From Methylococcaceae bacterium UBA4132 (lineage in GTDB: Bacteria > Pseudomonadota > Gammaproteobacteria > Methylococcales > Methylomonadaceae), in assembly GCA_002380945.1 (NCBI GenBank), contig DFWO01000132.1:32339-38000 (forward strand): a DNA stretch of 5,662 nucleotides, in the 5' to 3' direction. A program made the position numbers and the translations under genes. Shown in pieces: positions 1 through 4,945 of this stretch (within the stretch, counting starts at the first letter, position 1; each line of letters starts with the position of its first letter). Below the pieces are notes generated by a model. The model saw only the letters and a list, made by a program, of their open reading frames with translations, was not told the DNA's origin and did not search any database.

Positions 1-2
1 GT

Positions 3-506
3 ATTGAAATTGGACGTGCCAAACTGTCAATTACTCAGCCACAAAAAAATCTGGGTACTCATGCTTTCATTATGCAAGAAGGAGAAGGAATAGGTATAAA
101 CCCTTTTTTAAATACCGCGCCACCTCGTCGCTGGATGGCAATTGGCATTCCAGGTCATACTAAAGTAGAGGGCATGATATTAAATGCGTCTTTCTTTGAG
201 CATCTAAATATACCCATAGAGTTTGCTAAGGCAATTGATGGCATCTTAACGGCTGGAACAACCTTATTAATAACCGATACCCCTATGCTTCGCGAGCAGA
301 TGACTGGAGAAGCACCCGTGTCAAAACCGCGTTGCATTAGGGGCAACTGTGTTAATGGGAAAGGAACTCAGATTTATGCCGATGGCAGTAAATATATCGG
401 TCAATTCAAAAATGGTTTGTCTGAAGGTCAAGGTAAATTGACTTTTCCCAATGGTGAACAATATATCGGTAAATTTGAAAATGATAAGTTCCAATGGAAA
501 GATTAA
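3..506 (+). CDS. 3' part of an L,D-transpeptidase-like protein with C-terminal MORN repeats (5' truncated by window edge)
   Basis: The frame is open from the left edge (first full codon at base 3) to the TAA at 504-506, so 167 residues of a longer protein are visible. The ATG at 72 is internal: the codons before it (IEIGRAKLSI...LGTHAFIM) already read like the domain. Visible residues 1 to about 100 contain a GTHxF motif, a WMAIGIP segment, an IPIEFAKAI helix and a GTTLLITDT strand. This order matches, from memory, the non-catalytic C-terminal region of some alphaproteobacterial L,D-transpeptidase (YkuD) proteins. Their catalytic HGC motif is not visible and would lie upstream. Residues 111 to 167 begin with a CIRGNC...GKG segment and continue with MORN repeats (YIGQFKNG, then YIGKFEND), the last one truncated. 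I infer an envelope or periplasmic protein that may act on, or have once acted on, peptidoglycan. The MORN call is firm; the transpeptidase call is moderate. Confidence 0.65.
   Translation: MEIGRAKLSITQPQKNLGTHAFIMQEGEGIGINPFLNTAPPRRWMAIGIPGHTKVEGMILNASFFEHLNIPIEFAKAIDGILTAGTTLLITDTPMLREQMTGEAPVSKPRCIRGNCVNGKGTQIYADGSKYIGQFKNGLSEGQGKLTFPNGEQYIGKFENDKFQWKD
393..503 (+). repeat. MORN repeats, 69-bp period in DNA
   Basis: The decamer atatatcggt occurs at 392-401 and again at 461-470, exactly 69 bases (23 codons) apart, which is the MORN unit length. Unit one spans 393-461 (YIGQFKNG...LTFPNGEQ) and unit two is cut short at the stop codon. A degenerate preceding unit with a GNC...NGKG core lies at about 336-392. 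Confidence 0.75.
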
Positions 507-631
507 CCTTGTGTATTGCATTTGGTGTATTACGTTGTCCTAACTCAGTAACACAAACATCAATGGCTAGTAATTCGTTTAATTTTTGACTAAGCGTATC
601 TACTAGAGCGTTAAATTATATAGCCGATTGT
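507..631. other. Gap between the convergent MORN gene and the minus-strand DUF1640 region
   Basis: No complete gene, RNA gene or strong terminator is visible. On the minus strand one frame is open from 615 down to 409. Its first part, about 511-615, reads like protein (LVDTLSQKLNELLAI...), but it has no start codon with a ribosome site and then runs antisense into the MORN gene. It may be the decayed tail of a gene that followed the DUF1640 gene. A weak TTGTGT/ACACAA inverted pair with a long loop sits just after the MORN stop and is not convincing as a terminator. Confidence 0.4.
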
Positions 632-700
632 TTAACCCAAGCTATCCAGTATTTGGTTAGGTGTCGGTTCGGTAACGTCATCGAGGTGACAAGTGGACAT
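632..700 (-). CDS. Possible 22-residue ORF coupled by TAATG to the DUF1640 gene
   Basis: The ATG at 698-700 shares one base with the TAA stop of the DUF1640 gene (700-702), giving a TAATG stop-start overlap of the kind used for translational coupling. The frame gives 22 residues (MSTCHLDDVTEPTPN... ending DSLG) before TAA at 632-634. The product is acidic in the middle and has no membrane segment or motif I recognise. It could be a genuine small protein, the surviving N-terminus of a frameshifted gene (the coding-like frame at 511-615 would be its distal part), or chance. There is no independent Shine-Dalgarno site. Confidence 0.22.
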   Translation of the reverse strand: MSTCHLDDVTEPTPNQILDSLG

Positions 701-1074
701 TACATCTTGCCAGTTAACCTTAAAAGTAAGCCTGCAATAATCGTTATCTGTAACAAACCAACACCAACAACCCAACGGATAAACTCGGCTTTGTTTTCAG
801 CAATATCGCGCTTTGATTCTAAGCGCAAAATCTCAATGTCTTTTTTTAAGTTGGTCTCAAGTTCTTTAATATCACGTCTAAGGTTTAACTCCAGCATTTC
901 AAAGTCTTTTTTGCTGGTCATGTTTTCTAGGTCGTAATCGTGCTTAGTTTGCTCCTGACTGCTTAGGCTGGCTGTTTTCTGTAAATCAGTTATTACATGG
1001 GCTTGCTCTTCACTAAAGCCCACGTCTTTTAGTTTTCTAACAAACTCATAAGTGTCGAACGTTAAGGTAGTCAT
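700..1074 (-). CDS. DUF1640 / CCDC90-like membrane-anchored coiled-coil protein
   Basis: The product is 124 residues. An in-frame ATG ten codons upstream is rejected because the ATG at 1072-1074 has a clear ribosome site (AGGAAA, six bases from AGGA to the ATG) and begins the family-typical TLTFDTYEFVRKL. Residues 4-35 form the small head (VGFSEEQAHVITDL). Residues 45-100 are a charged helix with no helix breakers. Residues 101-119 (WVVGVGLLQITIIAGLLL) are a single membrane anchor at the C-terminus. This head, stalk and anchor plan is that of DUF1640 proteins, the bacterial relatives of the mitochondrial proteins MCUR1/CCDC90. The bacterial function is not established. I infer an oligomeric (probably trimeric) protein anchored in the inner membrane by its C-terminus. 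The gene follows the yicC side on the same strand, separated by an unassigned frame. Family-length and intact. Confidence 0.85.
   Translation of the reverse strand: MTTLTFDTYEFVRKLKDVGFSEEQAHVITDLQKTASLSSQEQTKHDYDLENMTSKKDFEMLELNLRRDIKELETNLKKDIEILRLESKRDIAENKAEFIRWVVGVGLLQITIIAGLLLRLTGKM
784..915 (-). repeat. Four tandem 11-residue (33-bp) hendecad repeats in the coiled-coil stalk
   Basis: Residues 54-97 of the DUF1640 protein divide into four units of 11 residues: SKKDFEMLELN, LRRDIKELETN, LKKDIEILRLE and SKRDIAENKAE. A basic-basic-Asp-hydrophobic core recurs at residues 55, 66, 77 and 88. Eleven-residue periodicity is the signature of hendecad coiled coils, which are straight or slightly right-handed, unlike the seven-residue left-handed form. 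Confidence 0.75.
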
Positions 1075-1078
1075 TGTG

Positions 1079-1084
1079 TTTCCT
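1079..1084 (-). promoter_or_regulatory. Ribosome binding site of the DUF1640 gene
   Basis: On the minus strand the sequence reads AGGAAACACAATG. The purine block AGGAAA ends four bases before the ATG at 1074. It fixes the start at 1074 rather than the in-frame ATG at 1104, which lacks such a site. Confidence 0.7.
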
Positions 1085-1119
1085 GTTTGATTAGCGGGTG
1101 ACACGTTTTCTTATCGGTA

Positions 1120-1269
1120 TTACGTTGTAATCTTTGCCTTAATCACGTTAGCATTCTTCCAACGTCCTGCAATCATCTTGTCAAAATAAACACCTGCCAA
1201 TTGCTCAAATGTTTGAGCGTCCAATTTTTCCAGAGCATTGGTTCGCGGTCTTGCTTTTTGTGGATTACA
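1120..1269 (-). pseudogene. Unassigned coding-like frame, probable gene remnant, between yicC and the DUF1640 gene
   Basis: This minus-strand frame is open from just after a TGA at 1270-1272 to TAA at 1120-1122, 49 codons, ending 45 bases before the DUF1640 start. Its translation looks like protein rather than noise: LEKLDAQTFEQLAGVYFDKM followed by IAGRWKNANVIKAKITT, with amphipathic helices and a basic C-terminus. There is no ATG before the Met within YFDKM. A short run GTG-ATA-TTT-TAC-GCC-ATG lies in the same frame upstream but is cut by the TGA. It begins within 30 bases of the yicC stop. The likeliest reading is the C-terminal end of a gene whose front part was deleted. A small gene with a TTG or CTG start, or one with a recent nonsense change, is possible. 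I do not recognise the family. Confidence 0.4.
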
Positions 1270-1295
1270 TCAATAGCATAACATGGCGTAAAATA

Positions 1296-2162
1296 TCACT
1301 CTATGTTCTGAATCTGCTCACGCATTTGCTCAATCAATACTTTAAGTTCAATGGCTATGTGGGAAATTTGACTATCCACTGATTTAGAGCCTAGCGTGTT
1401 GGCTTCGCGGTTCAGTTCCTGCATTAAAAAATCCAAACGTTTACCTGCAGGTTCTTCTTCATGAAGTACGCGCATAACTTCTTTAATATGGGTTGCTAGG
1501 CGATCCAGTTCTTCGGTAACATCCAATTTTTGCGCCAGAAATACTAGCTCTTGTTCCAAACGATCAAAATCGGGTTGAAGGGATAATTCAAGAATTTTAT
1601 CTCTCAGTTTGTCGCGTGTGAGTTGTATGACAACAGGTATGCGTTGTTTGGCAGTATTAACCAACTCATTTATTTTCGTACAACGCTCTTCAACCAGCGT
1701 TTTGAGTTGCCCACCTTCTCTAGCGCGTGAAACTAAAAGATGGGCAAGCGTTTGTTTAACCAAATGGCTAACGCCTTCATGAAGTTCATTTTTATCGCTG
1801 CTTGGTTCTTGTAAAATACCTGGAAATGCCAGTACCTCTAAGGCTGAAAAAGGCTGCGGTGCCATCATGTGGACTTCGATTTGTTCAGTTGCTTCCAGTA
1901 AAGTGGCAAGCGCGTCATGATTCACCACAAATCCTTGTCCTTGTTTGGTAGCTTTTTTATAACTGACAGTACATTCAATTTTGCCACGTTTAATCTGCGC
2001 ACTCATCAATGAACGCAACTCCGTTTCCATAAAGCGCAAGTTATCAGGTAATTTCAAGCTAACGTCACTGTAACGATGATTCACTGAACGAATTTCACAA
2101 TTAACAGTTAAATCACCTATTTCTGCCTCATTACTGGCATAAGCAGTCATACTTTTTATCAT
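1296..2162 (-). CDS. yicC: YicC/YloC-family endoribonuclease
   Basis: The product is 288 residues, against about 287 for E. coli YicC. The start at 2162 gives the canonical MIKSMTAYAS opening and has an AAGGTG ribosome site six bases upstream; an ATG ten codons earlier adds a non-homologous MFYDSLKVKK and is rejected. Residues 1 to about 155 are the YicC N-terminal domain (SMTAYA at 4-9, SVNHRY at 26-31, SRAREG at 145-150). Residues about 205-288 are the C-terminal DUF1732 domain, with DVTEELDRL at 214-222, the GKRLDFLMQELNREANTLG block from 240 and an IEQMREQIQNIE terminus. YicC proteins are cytoplasmic endoribonucleases; in E. coli YicC is linked to decay of the small RNA RyhB. The gene is divergent from rph, the arrangement also seen in E. 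coli, and has its own candidate promoter in the shared gap. No key motif is missing. Confidence 0.95.
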   Translation of the reverse strand: MIKSMTAYASNEAEIGDLTVNCEIRSVNHRYSDVSLKLPDNLRFMETELRSLMSAQIKRGKIECTVSYKKATKQGQGFVVNHDALATLLEATEQIEVHMMAPQPFSALEVLAFPGILQEPSSDKNELHEGVSHLVKQTLAHLLVSRAREGGQLKTLVEERCTKINELVNTAKQRIPVVIQLTRDKLRDKILELSLQPDFDRLEQELVFLAQKLDVTEELDRLATHIKEVMRVLHEEEPAGKRLDFLMQELNREANTLGSKSVDSQISHIAIELKVLIEQMREQIQNIE

Positions 2163-2168
2163 TTTTTT

Positions 2169-2174
2169 CACCTT
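2169..2174 (-). promoter_or_regulatory. Ribosome binding site of yicC
   Basis: On the minus strand AAGGTG is followed by six A-rich bases and then the ATG at 2162. The site lies inside the longer in-frame reading, so it argues for the MIKSMTAYAS start. Confidence 0.65.
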
Positions 2175-2211
2175 TAAAGAGTCGTAAAACAACGGGTGTC
2201 AATGCAGAGTA

Positions 2212-2239
2212 AGCGTGCATTTTAACGAACAGCGTGCAT
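2212..2239. repeat. Tandem 9-bp direct repeat AGCGTGCAT in the yicC/rph divergent promoter region
   Basis: AGCGTGCAT occurs at 2212-2220 and 2231-2239, 19 bases apart start to start, so nearly two helical turns. The right copy covers the predicted yicC transcription start and the left copy lies in its leader. The position would suit an operator, but no regulator is identifiable and the repeat could be coincidence. Confidence 0.35.
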
Positions 2240-2242
2240 ATC

Positions 2243-2272
2243 ATTATAGACCAGTAATGAATCGCATGAGCA
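2243..2272 (-). promoter_or_regulatory. Candidate sigma70-type promoter for yicC
   Basis: The minus strand carries a perfect TATAAT at 2243-2248. A weak -35 match (TGCTCA, 3 of 6) lies 18 bases upstream at 2267-2272. Transcription would start near 2236, giving a leader of about 74 bases. The -10 is strong by eye; the -35 is not. Confidence 0.45.
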
Positions 2273-2288
2273 TTGCTTACGTTTGCAC

Positions 2289-2318
2289 TGAACAGAAAAT
2301 AATGAGTTCAGGTATACT
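2289..2318 (+). promoter_or_regulatory. Candidate sigma70-type promoter for rph
   Basis: TATACT at 2313-2318 matches the -10 consensus at 5 of 6 positions. TGAACA at 2289-2294 (4 of 6) stands 18 bases upstream. Transcription would begin near 2325, leaving a leader of about 24 bases before the rph ATG. It is back to back with the yicC promoter and would also feed rdgB in the ancestral order. Confidence 0.45.
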
Positions 2319-2348
2319 GCTCCGTTTTTCATTTTAAGCAGAACAGCC

Positions 2349-3071
2349 ATGAGACCTAGCGGACGCAACCCAAACCAACTAAGAGATATAAAATTCACCT
2401 GCAATTTTACCAAGCACGCAGAAGGTTCAGTGTTAGTTGAATTTGGCGACACACGGGTCTTATGTACCGCCAGTGTAGACAAATCCGTGCCACGGTTTTT
2501 AAAAGGCAAAGGTGAAGGCTGGATTACCGCCGAATACGGAATGTTACCACGCTCCACGCACAGCCGTATGAACCGCGAAGCCAGTCACGGCAAACAAGGC
2601 GGACGCACCTTAGAAATCCAACGTTTAATCGGTCGCTCATTACGCGCCGCTGTGGATTTAAAAGCCCTAGGCGAACACACCATCACCATTGACTGTGACG
2701 TATTACAAGCCGATGGCGGCACCCGCACCGCCGCTATCACAGGCGGTTTTGTCGCGCTATCACTTGCTATCGAAAAAATGCTACAACGCAAATTAATCAA
2801 AACTAATCCACTGCATGGGCAAATTGCGTCTGTATCAGTCGGTATTTATGACGGCGTTCCTGTTCTGGATTTGGATTATGCCGAAGACAGTCAAGCCGAA
2901 ACCGATATGAATGTCGTTATGAATGATGCCGCCGCCTTCATTGAAATCCAAGGCACCGCCGAGGGTCATGCCTTTAGACCCGACGAATTGACCGCCATGT
3001 TAGAACTGGCAGGTTTGGGTATTAAGCAATTGCTGGAAAAACAGCGTGAGGCGTTGGAAAACGTTTCATAA
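2349..3071 (+). CDS. rph: Ribonuclease PH
   Basis: The product is 240 residues (E. coli full-length form about 238). RNase PH is a phosphorolytic 3'-to-5' exoribonuclease that trims tRNA precursors and other RNA 3' ends, using phosphate and releasing nucleoside diphosphates; it works as a hexameric ring in the cytoplasm. The canonical MRPSGR opening fixes the start. Diagnostic features are EGWITAEYGMLPRST at 56-70, R86 in the GGRTLEIQRLIGRSLR block, the phosphate-binding GGTRT loop at 123-127 with R126, and YAEDSQAETDMNVVM at 177-191 with the metal-binding aspartates D180 and D186. The C-terminus is complete, so the frameshift known in E. coli K-12 rph is absent. The ribosome site is weak (AAGCAG). 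The gene is divergent from yicC. An ATPase/DUF4276 pair separates it from rdgB. Confidence 0.97.
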   Translation: MRPSGRNPNQLRDIKFTCNFTKHAEGSVLVEFGDTRVLCTASVDKSVPRFLKGKGEGWITAEYGMLPRSTHSRMNREASHGKQGGRTLEIQRLIGRSLRAAVDLKALGEHTITIDCDVLQADGGTRTAAITGGFVALSLAIEKMLQRKLIKTNPLHGQIASVSVGIYDGVPVLDLDYAEDSQAETDMNVVMNDAAAFIEIQGTAEGHAFRPDELTAMLELAGLGIKQLLEKQREALENVS

Positions 3072-3159
3072 TTACGACCAACTTATTGAGCTGTGATATA
3101 AAACAAATCAATCTACACGCAACGAATTTACATCATTCAACCAATCCATACAATTTTTT
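3072..3159 (+). promoter_or_regulatory. rph-ATPase intergenic spacer with a candidate extended -10 promoter
   Basis: This 88-base AT-rich gap holds TGaTATAAA at 3094-3102, an extended -10 element; no good -35 is visible 16-19 bases upstream, which extended -10 promoters can tolerate. Transcription would start near 3109, about 50 bases before the ATPase ATG. No hairpin terminator for rph is visible, so read-through from rph is also possible. The gap also contains the left copy of the TTATTGAG repeat (3083-3090). Confidence 0.35.
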
Positions 3160-4347
3160 ATGAAAATTGAATCCATTCGTTTAAAAAATTTTAAAACATT
3201 CCGTGACGTACATCTAAAAGATATTCCGCCTTTTTTAGTGGTTGTCGGTGCCAATGGTTCGGGAAAAACAACTTTGTTTGATGTGTTTGGATTTTTGCAC
3301 GATTGTTTAAAAGGTAATATTCGCCAAGCTTTAGACAGTCGTGGACGTTTTAAAGAGGTGGTTAGCAAAGAGAGTAACGGCGAAAGCATTTTGATTGAAA
3401 TTCAATACCTTATGGAAATTACAGGCGTTGAGCGTTTAGTGACATACTCTTTGGAAATAGCTGAGCAGAAAAATGTGCCTTATGTGAAACGCGAGCGATT
3501 ACGTTATAAACGAGGAGCGCATGGTAAGCCTTATCATTTTCTCGATTTTTCCAACGGCGAAGGCTACGCCATTATCAATGAAGAAGACTTTCACCAAGCT
3601 GACAAGGAATTAACACGCGAAACACAAAAAGTTTCCCCAGATTCTTTGGCGATAAAAGGTCTGGGGCAGTTTGCTCGATTTAAAGCGGCTAATGCGTTTA
3701 GAGAATTAGTTGAATCATGGCACGTCTCAGATTTTCATATCAATGCGGCGCGTGGGCGTAAGGAAGCAACAGGCGACTCGGAGCATTTATCCGAAACAGG
3801 CGATAACCTGCCACGAGTTGCACAGTATCTATTTGAACAACACCCAGAGACCTTTCAAAAAATTCTCGATACCATGACCCGCCGCGTACCTGGCATAGAT
3901 AAAATAGAACCTAGACTGCAAGATGACGGTTATCTAACGCTACGCTTTAAAGATGGCTCTTTTAAAACGCCTTTTCTCGACCGTTATGTGTCAGACGGCA
4001 CGATTAAAATGTTTGCCTATTTAGTATTGCTACACGACCCTCGTCCGCATCCCTTGTTATGTGTAGAAGAACCAGAGAACCAACTTTATCCTAAATTAAT
4101 GACTGAACTTGCCGAAGAGTTTCGCCTTTACTCTCTACGCGGTGGGCAGGTGTTAGTGTCCACGCATTCACCCGATTTTTTAAACGCAGTCAATTTAGAG
4201 GAAGTGTGTTGGTTGGTAAAAAAATCAGGTGCTACGGAAATATGCCGAGCCAAAGATGATCCACAAATTGCCACATACATGGCAGAGGGTGACAAAATGG
4301 GCTATTTATGGAAACAAGGTTTTTTCACTGGAGCTGATCCTGAATGA
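3160..4347 (+). CDS. SMC/ABC-type AAA ATPase of a two-gene, probably anti-phage, module
   Basis: The product is 395 residues. The ATPase core is split in the manner of RecF/SMC/OLD proteins. An N-terminal IESIRLKNFKTF strand leads to Walker A GANGSGKT at 30-37. A central insert of about 200 residues follows, charged and without a long coiled coil. Then come a signature-like VSDGTIK at 277-283, Walker B LLCVEEPEN at 299-307 and the switch histidine in STHSP at 334-338. It resembles the COG4637-type predicted ATPases. All nucleotide-binding motifs are intact, so it should bind and hydrolyse ATP in the cytoplasm. Its stop overlaps the next ATG (ATGA), so the two products are probably made together and act as a complex. 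No Shine-Dalgarno site precedes the ATG, only a T-run. The role in defence is inferred from the ATPase/TOPRIM-like pairing; DNA repair is an alternative. Confidence 0.85.
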   Translation: MKIESIRLKNFKTFRDVHLKDIPPFLVVVGANGSGKTTLFDVFGFLHDCLKGNIRQALDSRGRFKEVVSKESNGESILIEIQYLMEITGVERLVTYSLEIAEQKNVPYVKRERLRYKRGAHGKPYHFLDFSNGEGYAIINEEDFHQADKELTRETQKVSPDSLAIKGLGQFARFKAANAFRELVESWHVSDFHINAARGRKEATGDSEHLSETGDNLPRVAQYLFEQHPETFQKILDTMTRRVPGIDKIEPRLQDDGYLTLRFKDGSFKTPFLDRYVSDGTIKMFAYLVLLHDPRPHPLLCVEEPENQLYPKLMTELAEEFRLYSLRGGQVLVSTHSPDFLNAVNLEEVCWLVKKSGATEICRAKDDPQIATYMAEGDKMGYLWKQGFFTGADPE

Positions 4348-4937
4348 GCGAAAAAGAATTGGTGTTTCTTTTGGAAGAACCATCCGCTAAAGCGATGCTA
4401 GAAAGTCTATTACCACGCATACTCAATCCCAGCATTACACCACGCTTGATTCCTTTTGATGGTAAACAAGACCTTGAAAAGCAAATGGTGAAACGAATTA
4501 GGAGTTATCTCAACCCTAATGCTCGATTTATTGTTATGCGTGATCAAGACAGCGTGCCAGATTGTACTGTATTGAAAAATTCGCTATTAGCAAGATGTCA
4601 AGAATCTGGTCGGCAACCTACTCCGTTGGTTCGTATTGCCTGTCGTGAACTGGAAAGTTTTTATTTGGCTGATCTTTCGGCAGTAGAACAGGCAATGGAA
4701 ATTAAGGGGCTAGCCAAACAACAAAACGGCAAAAAGTTTCGCAGTCCCGATTATTTAAGTAGTCCCAGTAAAGAACTTGCCAACCTAACAAAACAACGTT
4801 ATCAAAAAGTGAGTGACTCCAGAATCATTGGTCTGCACTTGGATATAGACAATCAACGTTCTACTAGCTTCAAAAATTTGATTGCAGGTATTCGACGGCT
4901 GGAGCAAGAATTGATTCAAATTAGCCCTAATTATTGA
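4344..4937 (+). CDS. DUF4276 TOPRIM-like protein, partner of the upstream ATPase
   Basis: The product is 197 residues. DUF4276 members are predicted to have a TOPRIM-like nuclease fold. The expected acidic residues are here: E11/E12 in LLEEPSAKAML at the end of strand one, then D67 and D69 in VMRDQDS, a DxD at the usual second site, with D73-C74 next. The family block ACRELESFYLAD lies at 99-110 with E102 and E104. A C-terminal TKQRYQKVSDSRIIG segment and an SFKNLI helix follow. The ATG overlaps the ATPase stop by four bases and has GGAG ten bases upstream, so translation is coupled. By analogy with OLD nucleases and PARIS (AriA ATPase plus AriB TOPRIM), I infer that the ATPase senses a trigger and this protein cuts nucleic acid; neither the trigger nor the substrate can be read from the sequence. 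Confidence 0.8.
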   Translation: MSEKELVFLLEEPSAKAMLESLLPRILNPSITPRLIPFDGKQDLEKQMVKRIRSYLNPNARFIVMRDQDSVPDCTVLKNSLLARCQESGRQPTPLVRIACRELESFYLADLSAVEQAMEIKGLAKQQNGKKFRSPDYLSSPSKELANLTKQRYQKVSDSRIIGLHLDIDNQRSTSFKNLIAGIRRLEQELIQISPNY

Positions 4938-4945
4938 GACTATCT

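Larger units (their letters stand above)
3083..4938. repeat. 8-bp direct repeat TTATTGAG bracketing the ATPase/DUF4276 cassette
   Basis: TTATTGAG occurs at 3083-3090, just after the rph stop, and at 4931-4938, across the DUF4276 stop codon and just before rdgB. The coordinates here run from the first base of the left copy to the last base of the right copy. Collapsing the two copies into one removes the whole cassette and leaves rph and rdgB 26 bases apart. This suggests, but does not prove, a target-site duplication or a short-homology junction from acquisition of the pair. Confidence 0.35.

Noticed and set aside
509..557. TTGTGT ... ACACAA inverted pair after the MORN gene as a terminator
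   Set aside because: The stem is short, the loop is about 30 bases and there is no following T-run.
653..937. 94-codon plus-strand open frame opposite the DUF1640 gene
   Set aside because: It is the antisense of the conserved coiled-coil gene; its serine/phenylalanine-rich product reflects the complementary strand of Lys/Glu codons.
527..1128. 12-bp perfect direct repeat gtattacgttgt at 527-538 and 1117-1128, flanking the DUF1640 region
   Set aside because: About one chance 12-mer pair is expected in a window this size, and the flanking bases do not match. It does not bracket clean gene ends, so it is not claimed as an insertion footprint.
2162..2190. Longer yicC start at 2192 (adds MFYDSLKVKK)
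   Set aside because: The added residues are not family-like, and the AAGGTG ribosome site for the 2162 start lies inside that extension.
2222..2557. 111-codon minus-strand open frame over the yicC-rph gap and the start of rph
   Set aside because: It is antisense to a strongly conserved rph N-terminus, has no ribosome site, and gives a low-complexity, unfamiliar translation. It is a shadow frame.
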